Shown here piece by piece: positions 35,461 through 46,493 of a stretch of DNA of 64,000 nt. The notes beneath the pieces were generated by a model that was not told the DNA's origin, searched no databases, and was given only the letters and a program-made list of their open reading frames with translations. Position numbers and translations under genes: made by a program. The DNA comes from Eudorina sp. 2006-703-Eu-15 (lineage: Eukaryota; Chlorophyta; Chlorophyceae; Chlamydomonadales; Volvocaceae): assembly GCA_003117195.1 (NCBI GenBank), contig BDSI01000099.1:84479-148478 (forward strand). Direction: 5' to 3'. Numbering within the stretch: position 1 is the stretch's first letter; every line of letters begins with the position of its first letter.

Positions 35461-38400
35461 CTTGGTCCTTGGTTTGGGTTGGGCGCGTCTCTTCTCAAAA
35501 CACACACGGCTGCGGTACGGCACGGCTCGGTTTATTTTAACACACGGCTGCGGTACGGCGGTACGTCATCTGGCCCCGCAGCAGCTGGACATCGAGCTGA
35601 CGTTCGGGCACCCTCCCGTCTTCGCAGCGAGCGCCGTTCCGCCTTCCCTGGATTAAAGCGCCCTGCGGTGCAATCACCTTGCTAACAGTGCGCTGGAGGG
35701 AGTGCAGCAGCGCGGGGTTGGCGAGGGGATTTCGTGGGGCCGGAGACCTGGATGGATTCGGAAGGTGGTGGCCTTCCGGCGCTGGTTGGTTGGGTCTTGG
35801 GTGTACAGAGGAGGCCGGAAGCGGGTGGGGAGGAAGGGGAAAGCGCACGTCCAGTTGTCGTCGGGGTTGGGGTCGCAATACGGATGACCGGGAACCCGCC
35901 TGCTCGATCGCGCGCGCTCCCGCAACCGCCGTCCTGACGGCGCCGCCGCCACTGACCCGCGGGTCAGGACCGCTGGACTACCACAAGCGCTCCCTCAGCA
36001 ACCTCAACGCCGCCATGAAGCGAGTACGCCGCATGTGCGCTGTCATGGTACGTGGCGTGGGCGCGGCGTCGGTGGGTGGGGGGCGTGGGAGCTGGAAGGG
36101 GGCCCGGGGGGAGGGGGACAAAACTGAAGAACTGGCTTGGGGGGGATGTAAACAGCCTGGTCGTAGTCATCACATCGCGGTGGACTCAGAACAGTCGAAT
36201 AACGGCACTGCTGGACAGAGTCCTGCCTGTTCCGCCCGTCTAAACCCCATTATGCTTGGGCTGATCTCCCAACTGAATACCCCAACCGCCAACCCCCAAC
36301 CGCCAACCTCCCAACCCCAAACCCGCGGCAGGTGGACACCCTGGGGCGGGAGATGCTCATCCGGAGGCCCTTCAAACTGGGGCCCGATGTGAGCCAGTCG
36401 GCCGGGCGAAAGGGGGCAGGGGAGGGGGAAGGCAGCATCGGGGGCGGGGTATGGCGGCGAGGTATAGGAGGAAAACCCAAACCACTGGGGGGCCGGGATG
36501 TGTGTGGGGTGGGGGGGTGGGAAGTGTTGGGGTGGGCTTAATGGTTTCAGGCACCGGAGACTCTTCGTCCAGCAGGGGCGGGCGAAACACCGTCGGGCCC
36601 CAGACAGGAATCTCTTAAGCTCTCGGCGTCGTGGAGTCCAGGGTTTGGGATCCACGGCGAGATCCAGACTGGCTGCGGCCCCGTCTGTCACGGACTGGGA
36701 TCTAGACCGAGTTATCGACATTGACTACCTGACTGACTAACTGTCTGACCGACATTTGACTGATTGACTGACAGAGATGCCATCCGGATCTGATACCCGG
36801 CTGCACGCTGCAGGGCTGGCCCATGCACGAGCAGCCGTACAAGGTCACGGCGGGCAGCGCCATCACCATCACCACCCGGGCGGACCTCGAGGCCAGCTCC
36901 ACGCTGCTGCCCATCACCTACGTCAAGTTCCCCTCCCTGGTGCTGCCCGGGGACATCGTGTGCGTCGTGTCGGACTTGCCGTACTTCGAACACGAGGGGG
37001 GCTCGTGTCGGGGATTCGGTTGGCAGTTGGGGTGGTTGGCGGTTGGCAGTTGGGCCTGGGACGCAGGCCCTGGGCCTGCTGGTGAGGTGACGCGAGGAAG
37101 TGAGATCACGTGCCGCAATCCCATCATCGTGACATCGTCCATATTGTACGACCCCAGTTCGATTCCCTGACCTGCGGCTTTCCGTACCTCATGACTCCGT
37201 TCAACCCCATGACCCGCTTAGACCCCGTGGCCCGGTTGGAGTTGGGCCTAGGTGGGAGGGTTAGGGTCGTACCCTTGGGCCAAAGTGGAGGGTAGGGTCG
37301 TACTATATAGGGCCCTCACCCCCGACGGTTCGTACTGTTCAGCCCATCCAGAGCCCCTGATTGCTGTCCCCGACCCCTCCCTGGAGACCTCCTCGGTGGT
37401 TCCTCCTCGCCACTAAAGCGCCAGCGCGGTCCTGTTTTACGCCCATCCCTTCCATCCCCCACTCGCTGCGCCGCCATTTCCCCCCTTTCCCTCCCCCCTC
37501 CCGCAGCTACATCGGCCGCTACCTGGCCTGTGGGGCACCCGAGCAAGCCTCCCTGTACCTCAAGGTGGAGCAGGTAGTAGGAGTGGGCGGGCGGGCGGGC
37601 GGGTGGGTGGGTGCGCGAGTGGGTCGATGAGGTGGTGAGAGCGGTTGGAGAGGCGGCTGGGGATGTGGAGAAGTGGGGAAGTGGGCGAGCGCGGCCTGCG
37701 CTGGCGGCCGGGTGCCACTGCAGGGACTATCCTAGCTGACCCTGTGCGGAAGAGGATTCAAGTTCTCGAGACCGCATGGGCCTTCGCGTCACGCCGTGCT
37801 GTGCTGTGTTTTGAATGAATGAATGTCGCCATGCTCTCCAGCTGCACGCCGAGGCTCGGCTGAATGAATGAATGAATGAACGTTGCAGCGGACCCCAACC
37901 GTGTTTTGTTGCGCGGCACAGCGCGGTCTGGTGCGGGGCGCCGGGGCCCATATGTGTGTGTGTGTGTGTTACATATCTGCCGGGCCGACACTGGCCGGGG
38001 GCGCTAACCCGCCCCATACGGGAGACCGCCGAAGCACTTTCCCCCGGATACGGGGGAAAGGGGCGTAAGGGGCCTCTGTCCCCTCGCTCTCAACCAAGGG
38101 CGCGTGCCCGATCCCGATTGTGTGTGTGTGTGAGGGAGGGTGAGGATGAGGATGAGGAGGTACGGCAGCGTGTCACCGCTTGACTTTGCCGGGGCCCATC
38201 TCCCCGGTGGCCGGAAACCCCCCCCCCCCGCCCCCCTCCGCCCGCGCCAGGTGCTGGCCGACACGGGTGACGTCATCTGTACGGCACTCAACGACGCGGA
38301 GCTGCACGGCCTCCTCACTGTCTTCAACCTGGAGAGGTAACGGAACACGGTGGCGTGTCCTTGTACGGTACGGCTTGAACGACGCCTCAACACGACATGA

Positions 38401-41400
38401 TCCCGTGATCCCGGCGCCGTACTAGGACGTGCGGATCAGGCCCATTGTGGGGGTTCTGCCGCACCGCCTCGACGGTTTTCCTTGTCTCTTTATTCATTGT
38501 CTATTTCCTTGTTAATGTTTCAAAGCCCCGTGATCCAGCCATCACCGCTTCCGTTTTGTATGGGATTGAAGTGTGGTTAGGCTTCCAGGCCCTGTCTAAG
38601 GTTTATGTCGCGTTTTGAATGAATGATATGAATGAACGTTGCAGCGGACCCCGAAAAAGGATCAACGGTGTGTACCAGGGCGCGTTTTGCCCCTCCCGAC
38701 AGCTCCCGACAGCTGTTGCTTGTGTTAAAATAAACCGAGAGACACGACTTGCGAGGACCCTAATTGCGCACGCGGACGAGTGAAGCCGTTGCTGTGCGCT
38801 GTTGCTTGTGTGTGTGTGGGGGGGGGGAACCCGCACGACCTAACCTGTTCGCGCGCGTGTGTGTGTATTTGCCGGGCACGGCACAGGTCCGCTTCAGAGC
38901 TCGTGGGGCTGCAGAGCGACCTCCCCGTCATGACCGAGTACGACAAGATGGCGCTCCGAGACCTGGTTGACAGCGGATTTGAGGTACGGTACCTGCCACA
39001 CCGTGTCTCGCCACACCATCTGGCGGGTTAGGGCTTAGGGGGATAGGGACCCGCATTCTGGTTCCTGGCTCCTGATGCCCCGAAACCAGATCTTGGCTGT
39101 ATGCTTACCGCACCCAATCGCCCGCCTCTGGTTAACTCGTAACCCATCAACCGCCGCCGACAGATCGACTTCTTGTCTATCAGCTTTTGCCGCAGCGGCG
39201 CCGATGTACGGGAGGTACGGCAGTTTATGGAGGACATTCCCGCGCTGGCATCTGTGGCGCTGATCGCCAAGGTGGAGACCCGTCAGGCCCTGTTCAACTT
39301 CAGGGTAGGTACGACACGGTGCAGTGCCCCCCCTCCCTCCCCCCCCTTCCCGCCTTTCCTTCCCTTGCCCCAGCGAGCGTGGCCCTCTCGCGGCCACCAG
39401 TGGCCGCCTCGTCTGCCACTGGGCCGATCCGCACCCCTGCGCCCCCTCACAAACCCCAAACCCCAAACCCTAACCAAGGGCTGCCGCCCAACCGCGGCGG
39501 CGTTTGCCTTTGCCTGCTTAACAGAATTTGCCACATTCGCCGCACCCCCCCCCTCGCACCCCCCCTCCCCCAAATCCCTACAAAACCCCGGACCACCCCT
39601 TCACGGTCTACCATTATGTCTACCAATTTCCTATACCCTTTTACGGCACCCCCTAGGGCATCCTGGAGGCGGCGGACGGCATCATCGTGTCCCGCGGCCT
39701 GCTGGGCCTGGACTGCGTGCCGGAGAAGGTGGCGCTGATCCAGAAGTCGCTGTGCTCCGCCGCCAACCTTGTGGGCAAGCCGGTGGTGATCACTAGGGTG
39801 CTGGACTCCATGGTGGATAACCCGCGGCCCACACGGGCGGAGGCCACGGGTGAGGAGCGGAGGAGCGGAGGAGACAGCATGAGCAGTGCAGTGCGGTGCG
39901 GTGCAGTGAATTTAACTGATACCCTTGGAGCGGTACGGTGTTTGCCGTACCACCGTACCGCCGTACCTGCCGCCGCCGTGCCGCAAGATCCGCCGTACCA
40001 CGAGATTGACTTTCCTTGCGCCCACCGCATCCCGCCGAAGCCCCCCCCATTCGACGCACACACCGCCCCCGACACCTCCCTGCACCGCTCCCGGCCCCCC
40101 CCCCCACACACACACTCGCCGCCGTCCCCCCCCCAGATGTGGCCAACGCGGTCCTCGACGGCGCCGACGCGCTGTTCCTGGGCGCCGAGACCCTCCGCGG
40201 CAGGTACCCGGTGGCCACAGTGCGGACGCTGGTCAGCATCGCCCGTCAGGCGGAGAAGGTGTTCGACTTCCGACACCACTTCGAGTGGCTCATGCAGGTG
40301 GGTGGAGCGGAGCGGAGGGTGAGTGGAGCGGTGGGTAAGTGGGTGGAGCGGAGCGGAGGGTGAGTGGAGCGGTGGGTAGGTGGGTAAAGCGCTCTAGGGG
40401 GGGCGGTGTGGGCTGCCGTACGTGTGGGTCGCATCTCTTAAGGGCCCTGGACCGCCACTGCGTGACACTGAACACCTTCCCCGTGCACGTGGTTTTATCC
40501 ACTTCTGGATGGGGATCCCGCCCTTTGCTGTGGCTATCCCTCTGGTAGTAGTGTTGCCCCGCTGTGCGCCTCTGCTTGCGTAGGTGGCTGTCTGGGTGGG
40601 GCTGCGGCCCTCTGTACTTTTATCCGCGCGCGGCGTTGAGGTGTGGAGCGTGGAGGTGTCTTGCCGCCTTGTCGGTGGGGCCTGCTGGGGCTTGCCCTGG
40701 TATACACCGTTGATCCTTTTGGGGTCCGCTGTAACGTTCATTCATTCACAGTCTTTAAATTCTTTGGAAACACCCTCCATTATGCCCCCCCACACACGCA
40801 CACGCAAGGCATCACGTGTGCGACGCACAGTGTACGATATAAAGTGTACGGCTGTATGCTCTTGTCGCCGACAGGCCGCCATGGATGCCCAGGAGTTGCG
40901 GGATGCGCTGTCCTCGGGTCTGGGTTTCGGAGCGGCGGGTTTCGGAGGCGGCGGCCTCGATGACGACGACGCGGCGACTGACATCTTCATGCTCACCGGC
41001 GGCATGGGCCCTATGGGCATGGGCCTGCACGGCATGGGCAGCGTCGGCGGCGGCCTGTCCGCCATGGGCAGCGTGCCCGGCGTCGGCGGCGTCGGCGGCG
41101 GAGGGTACGGCGAAATCGGCGGCCTGACGCCGCTGTCCAGTATGCACCTGCCCGTCGGCGTCACCGTCGGCGCCGCCGGCGGCGGCGGCGGTTTGACCGG
41201 CGGCGGCCTGTCGCCAGCATCCATGTCGGGCACGAATTTGGACGAGCTGGCCGATGGCGGCGGCGGCGGCGGCGCGGCAGCGCCCGGCGGCGGCGGTGCC
41301 GTCGGAGCGGGGCACCACGTCAGCTTCGCGGCGCTGCCGCCGAGGCCGCCGCCGCGGACCCGCAGCAATGCGTCCATGCCGGACATGACCGGCGGCGGCG

Positions 41401-44400
41401 GTGCCGGCGGCAGCGGCGGCGGGAGCGGCGGCGGCGGCAGCGGCGGCGGCGCCGCCAACGGTCACCCGGCGGTAGTGCCGGCGGGGGCGATGATGCCGGG
41501 AGCCGGTGGCGGCGGCGGCGGCGGCGGCGGTTCACAGTCCGGTGAGTTTCGGGAGCTGGGTAGCTGGGATCTGTAAGATGACGGGTGCGGGTGCGGGTGC
41601 GGGGAGGGCTGCGGGCCTTCGGATGCGGGTGTGCGAATGTACGGGCGGGAGCTGACGTTCGGGGTTGCGTTTATACGGCAAACGTTCGACATTTCTTTCG
41701 TACCTGCCATCCATCCCGCCGTACAGCCTGCAGAGGCCGCAAACGGTCCCCCAGATGGGGAGTGGTTAAGAGATAAGTTGGAAGTCTTATTTGGGGGGCG
41801 GGGTGGGTGCATGATCGCGCCGCGTGGCGGCGTCGCTGTACCCGCAGTCCCGCACCCCCTTGCCCGAGCCCTCCGCCCAGCCCCCGCCCCCAACCCGCCC
41901 CTAACCCTGCTGCCGTACACGCCGCCGTACGATGTCGTACACAGCCTCCCGCAGCCAGTCCTGCGCCGACATCAACACGGCGGTGGCGGCGATGGCGCGA
42001 TTCGGCAGCGGCCCCGGCGGCGCGGGCAGCGCCTTCGCCGCGCCGCAGGCCCACCCCCACGCCCACCCCCACCCCCACCCCCACCATCACCACCACGGAG
42101 CCATGAGCGTCCCCGCCAGCGGCCGCGCCAGCCCCAGCGTGCGCAGCACGACCGGCACGGTGTATGGCGGCGGACCCACGGGTCCGTACATGGGCAAGCT
42201 GGAGTCCATCGCGTCGTCTGCCGTACGCGCTGCGGAGAAGGTGGGTTTGGGGCTGGGGGCCCGGGAAGGTGGGTTTGGCGGTACACGGGGTGGGGCGGGG
42301 GGGGGGGAAGGGGGCCGCCTGCGGTTCCCGACATTCCGAGGGTTGGAGAGGAGCGTTCGCGGCCTCTCGCGGCTCCCTCCCTCCTCTTCCCTCTCCCTCT
42401 CTCCCCGTCCACCTGCCCCCCTCTTGACCTGTGCTATTGGCAAAACCTCGCACCCCTTGCCTACCCCCCTTCCCCGCCCCAGTTTGAAGATGCCTACCAA
42501 TTTCTTATGCCCTGCCCCGCGCCCCGCCCCTTCGCCCCCCTCTGCCCCGCCCCCCCCTCATCCTGCACAGGTCAAGGCCGGCCTGATTGTGGTGTACACC
42601 CACACCTCGCGGGTGGCCTCCCTGGTGGCCAAGTACCGCCCGCCCATGCCCATCCTGACGCTGGTGGTGCCCCGCCTCAAGTCCGACGGGCTGCACTGGC
42701 GGCTGGAGGGGCGGGGCCACGCGCGGCAGTGCCTGCTGATGCGGGGGCTGCTGCCGATGCTGTCCGCCCCCGGGCCCAGCGGCGACGAGGCGAGGCCGGG
42801 GGTGTGGGGTGGGGTTGGAGAGGGTTGGGAGAGGGGCGTTGGGAGAGTTTGGGAGGATTGGGGGCCTGGGGTTTGGGACTGGATTCGTAAGGTACGGCAC
42901 AGCGAAATGGTGGTTGTGTACGGGTATCTCCTGTACCCACCCCCAATTTCCTTTTATCACCCCTATCATACCACTGTACCCCAATTTCCTGTCCACCCTA
43001 ATTATACCACTATACCCCACTTTCCAAACCCCAATTTTTTGTACCCCTTTCCTTTTATGTCAATTTAAAGATACGCCCCCACTCCCCGCAACACCGCCTG
43101 CCCCCCCCCTCACCCCCACCCTCCCCCCAAGGTGCTGGAGGAGGCCATCGCCATGGCCTCCCGCCTGGGCCTGGTGGGCCCTGGGCACTACGTGGTGGTG
43201 GTGGAGCGGGTGCACGACGCCTTCTGCCTCAAGATCGTGGCGGTGGACGAGCTGGGGCTGGGCATCCAGAGGGACGGGCCGCTGGACCCCGCGGCGGTGG
43301 TGGTGAGGGGGGCGGGACTGGTACTGGGGGTGCTGGAAACGGGTAGACATGGGGGCGGGACTGGAAACGGGTAGGCATAGGGGGTGAGGGGTATTGGAAA
43401 CTATTAGTGAATAATGGTGTTGCAGTGGACACCTTAGCGGGTCATCGGTGACAGCCCGCAGCCGCCTCACCACACACTGCCAAAACAGGAACCCGAAATG
43501 GGTAGACATGGATGGGGGTGAGGGGGGCGGCGGGGCGGCGGCGGGCCTCACCGCCCTCGTGGGGTTGGGTGACCCATGAGCCTTGGTTGGGTACAACTTG
43601 TACGGCGCGTACGGCATGCAACGGACCCGACACGACGCGACTGCACATGCAACCCGGCTGGTTGTTCGCCTTTCTCTACCCCGGGGAGGGGCCCGGGGGG
43701 TGGGGCTGGCCCTCTCCGGGCGGTTCGGGTGCACCTCCACGAACACCCCTCAACGCAGTCCTGGGCCGCAGCGCAGTCGCCTGTCCCTTTGGTCCCTTAT
43801 CGCGGTGGCAGGCAGCGCAGCACGAGCGCCGCCCCCCTTCCACAGTCCCATCGCCACACCCTTCGCTCGAAGTTGTAAGACAGGCAGTCTTGTCTGTTAG
43901 CAGTCTTGTCTGTTACTCAAAACCCCGCGACGGCCCCCCAACGCCCCCGTTTGTGCAAGTATGTCTCTACCAATTCGCCATGTCATTCCCTATAACCCCC
44001 AGCCATACACCCCAACCGCGCCCTCCAAATACCCCCAGGTCCGTGCGATGGTCCCGGCCACCCCCGTGGTGGGCCGCACGCTCTCCATGATGAACGACAC
44101 CCGCCTGCCCCCCGCCGCCATGCTGCGGGCCGCCGCCGCCGCCGCCGCCCGCGGCAGCAACAGCGGCGGCGGCGGCGTCATGCTCCCCGGCGGCGGTGGC
44201 GGCAGCGGCAACATGGGTCTCTCGCACCTGGGCAGCATGAATGTGGCGGCGCCCGGCAGCGCTGGCGGCGGCGGCGGCGGCGCTGGTTTCGGCGGCGGCG
44301 GCGGCGAGTTCAGCCCGGCGGCTATGGGACCCGTCATGGGCGCGATCACGTCGCTCCTGGCGGCGGCGCCCAGTTCGTACGGCACCGGGTACGGCGCCCT

Positions 44401-45022
44401 GGGCGGCGACGTCGGCGCCCTGTCCGGCAACAGCAGCGGCGGCCGCGCGCGGCGCCGTACCTCCCACGAGCTGATCGCCGCGGTGCCGACGTCGCCGTTC
44501 TCCGGATCGCCGCCGGTGGGAGTGGGCCTTATGGGAGCGGCGGCGGCGGCGCCGCCGCCACCGCCGGCGGGCAGCGCCGGCGCCGCCAGCGCCGCGCGCT
44601 GCAATCTGCTCAGCGCTCTGATGGGTACCCAGCTGCAGCAGCAGCAGTCGCCCGGCGGCGACAATAGCCCTGCGACGATGCCGGTGCTGAATGCGCTCGG
44701 CGGCGGCCCGCCGGCGCGGGACAGTCTGATGGACGCGGCGGAGGCGGCGGCGGGGCTGGACGGGCCGCTGTCGTCCCTGGGTCGGGGGGGTCTGGGCGCG
44801 GTGGCGGAGGAGCCGGAGGGGATGTCGCCCTTCTTCGCAGCGGACCTGACGAGGCCCAGCGGGGGCGCTGCTGGCGCGCGGGACGGCGCGGGCGGGCGCG
44901 GCGCGGTGCCGGGTGCGAGTGCTGATGTTGGCAGCAGCAGCAACAACACGCCGCCGGCGCCGACGCACCAGCGCTCGCCGGCGGCGGCCCCGACTGCAGC
45001 GGGTTCGCAGCTGCTGCCCTGA
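34739..45022 (+). CDS. PYK-like: Pyruvate kinase, plant-cytosolic type, with large internal insert and C-terminal extension
   Basis: Converts phosphoenolpyruvate and ADP to pyruvate and ATP. The sixteen exons are 34739-34867, 35321-35417, 35968-36047, 36332-36388, 36814-36959, 37507-37573, 38251-38336, 38887-38983, 39164-39304, 39657-39849, 40137-40297, 40875-41541, 41945-42240, 42571-42801, 43132-43302 and 44039-45022. Phases agree, giving 1200 aa against about 500-530 normally. Motifs are [47 protein letters not shown] (B domain), [24 protein letters not shown] (catalytic Lys289, Glu291), [70 protein letters not shown] and [13 protein letters not shown]. This is the plant cytosolic subtype. 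Residues 419-718 (exons 12-13) are a Gly/Ala/His-rich insert before the C-terminal domain; residues 876-1200 are an Ala/Gly-rich extension. RGLLG has Leu315 where the classic motif has Asp (RGDLG). Confidence 0.92.
35429..35458. repeat. Short CA run in pyruvate kinase intron 2
   Basis: A CA dinucleotide tract of about 30 bp, 12 bases after the exon 2 donor. Confidence 0.9.
37861..37900 (+). repeat. Dispersed repeat family, fragment in pyruvate kinase intron 6
   Basis: A GAATGAATGAATGAACG run followed by TTGCAGCGGACCCCAACC matches the start of the 15649 and 40757 copies. A second GAATGAATGAATG run lies at 37794-37806. Confidence 0.6.
38614..38684 (+). repeat. Dispersed repeat family, fragment in pyruvate kinase intron 7
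   Basis: The GAATGAA run, GTTGCAGCGGACCCC and AAGGATCAACGGTGTGTACC match about 70 bp of the family's starting end. Confidence 0.7.
40535..40757 (-). repeat. Dispersed repeat family, copy 2 in pyruvate kinase intron 11
   Basis: Its reverse complement matches 15649-15852 over about 200 bp, including the GAATGAATG leader, the GTTACAGCGGACCCC start and the GCAGCGGGGCAACACTAC block near the far end. It is inserted antisense to the host gene. Confidence 0.75.
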
Positions 45023-46493
45023 TAAGCTGATATCGTGATATGTCAGTTGACAGGTGCCCGTTAACAGTTAGTGGTTGGGGCACGACCCGTCTTAGGATCA
45101 GTCGTGTGGATTCCGTCTATCTGTTCCTACTCGGGGGTCGGGGCGGGGTGGGTTGCGACGGCGGGGGCGCAGCGGCGGCGGTGGAGGAGACGTTGGACAC
45201 GCTGAAGCAAATCGAGAATGCAACATGTATCGTGTAGTATGCAATCATGTATCGTTTAGTATGCAACAGACGCAATTCCCCTAGGGTCCTAGACGGTCAA
45301 GAGATGCTGATGGTGATGGAGAGCGGTCAGGGTCGGGCGGACAGCCGGACGGGGGTCCCCCCCCCGGACAGCGGGGACCTGTTGGTTGCTCGAGGCGGTT
45401 GAAGCGGTTGAGCGTGTGTGTTGCGGTTGGCCACCACCGACGGAGTGCGGGGGTTGTAGGGCTTTCGAGTGGATTGCCGTACGGTGGTCGGCGCGCCGGT
45501 GGGGTGTTGTTGCCCATGTTACCTGTTATCGTAGGCGACTTGGTAGTAGATGCAGCCCGACGCCAGGAGCCGTTCGGGTTGTTGGATGTGGGATAAGAGG
45601 TTGCTGGGTTCCGCCTCCGCCAGGTGTTCGAGCCCCCCTGGTGGCTCCGGAACCATGGTAGCTGAGCCATGTAGCCAGGCGAGAGTGGGTTTTGTGGGTG
45701 TGCAAGGCCCGTCCTCATCTCCCTCCCCCCGGGGTGAAGGGGCAGGAACAGCCACCTTCGGAGTGTGTGGACGGGATGCTGTTGGCGTGTACATCTCCTA
45801 CCTCAGGTACGGCACGTACGATGTGGCCCCCCTCCCGCACCCTGCCCAAGGGGACAGGCTCCTGTGCTCAGCAGCTTTTGGGGGGCGCCCGCGCGCAGGG
45901 TTTGTGCTCTCTGCTGCGCATTCACACTGCGCAGGGGTACAAACACCCCGCTGGGCCAGGGCTGGGCCAGGGCTGGGCCAGGGCTGGGCAGGAACAAAAC
46001 CACGAAACCATTCAAGGCACTTCCTCGACAGCACCGTTTCCCCGCGGCGCCAGGAAACACGCACAGGGGGATTAGCCTCCATGAGCAGCTTTGCGCAGAG
46101 GCGTGTGCACGACACGTCAGCTGGGAGTCCGTCCGTCCGTCCGTCAGGGTCTGTCAGAGGCGCCCGCTCGTTTACTCACCGCCGCCGCGGGTGCGCTCGC
46201 AGCCCCCGAGCGAGCAGGTCACCCTTCTTCCCCCCAAGCACACACACCCTGCCCTACACCTTACCCCAAGTCACTGCAACCCAGGGTAACCCCATCCGAC
46301 CCTTAACCCCCTCCCCAGCCTAACCCATGCGACCCCCTCAGCCTAACCCAGCCCGGCCTAGCTGCTCGTGACCTTGCTCTCTTGCCCACCCACTACCCTG
46401 ACCCGCCTGCCTACCCTCATGCCCTGCCCTGCTCGACCCGCCTCCGACCGCCCCTCGCCCGGACCGCACCGCACAGCCCAACCCAGCCCCACG
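45023..46493. other. Convergent intergenic region between pyruvate kinase and BAHD gene 1
   Basis: Both flanking genes end here, so it holds two 3' UTRs. I see no clear TGTAA for either. A 12-bp tandem repeat (GCTGGGCCAGGG) lies at 45951-45990. The 257-codon plus frame at 45550-46323 has no motif and is not called. Confidence 0.5.

Noticed and set aside
43967..44968. Minus-strand frames of 319-333 codons opposite the last pyruvate kinase exon
   Set aside because: They mirror Ala/Gly codons of the real exon; the plus frame joins in phase to the enzyme.
45550..46323. A 257-codon plus-strand open frame after pyruvate kinase
   Set aside because: It runs through a 12-bp tandem repeat, has no recognisable motif and lies in a convergent 3' UTR region.
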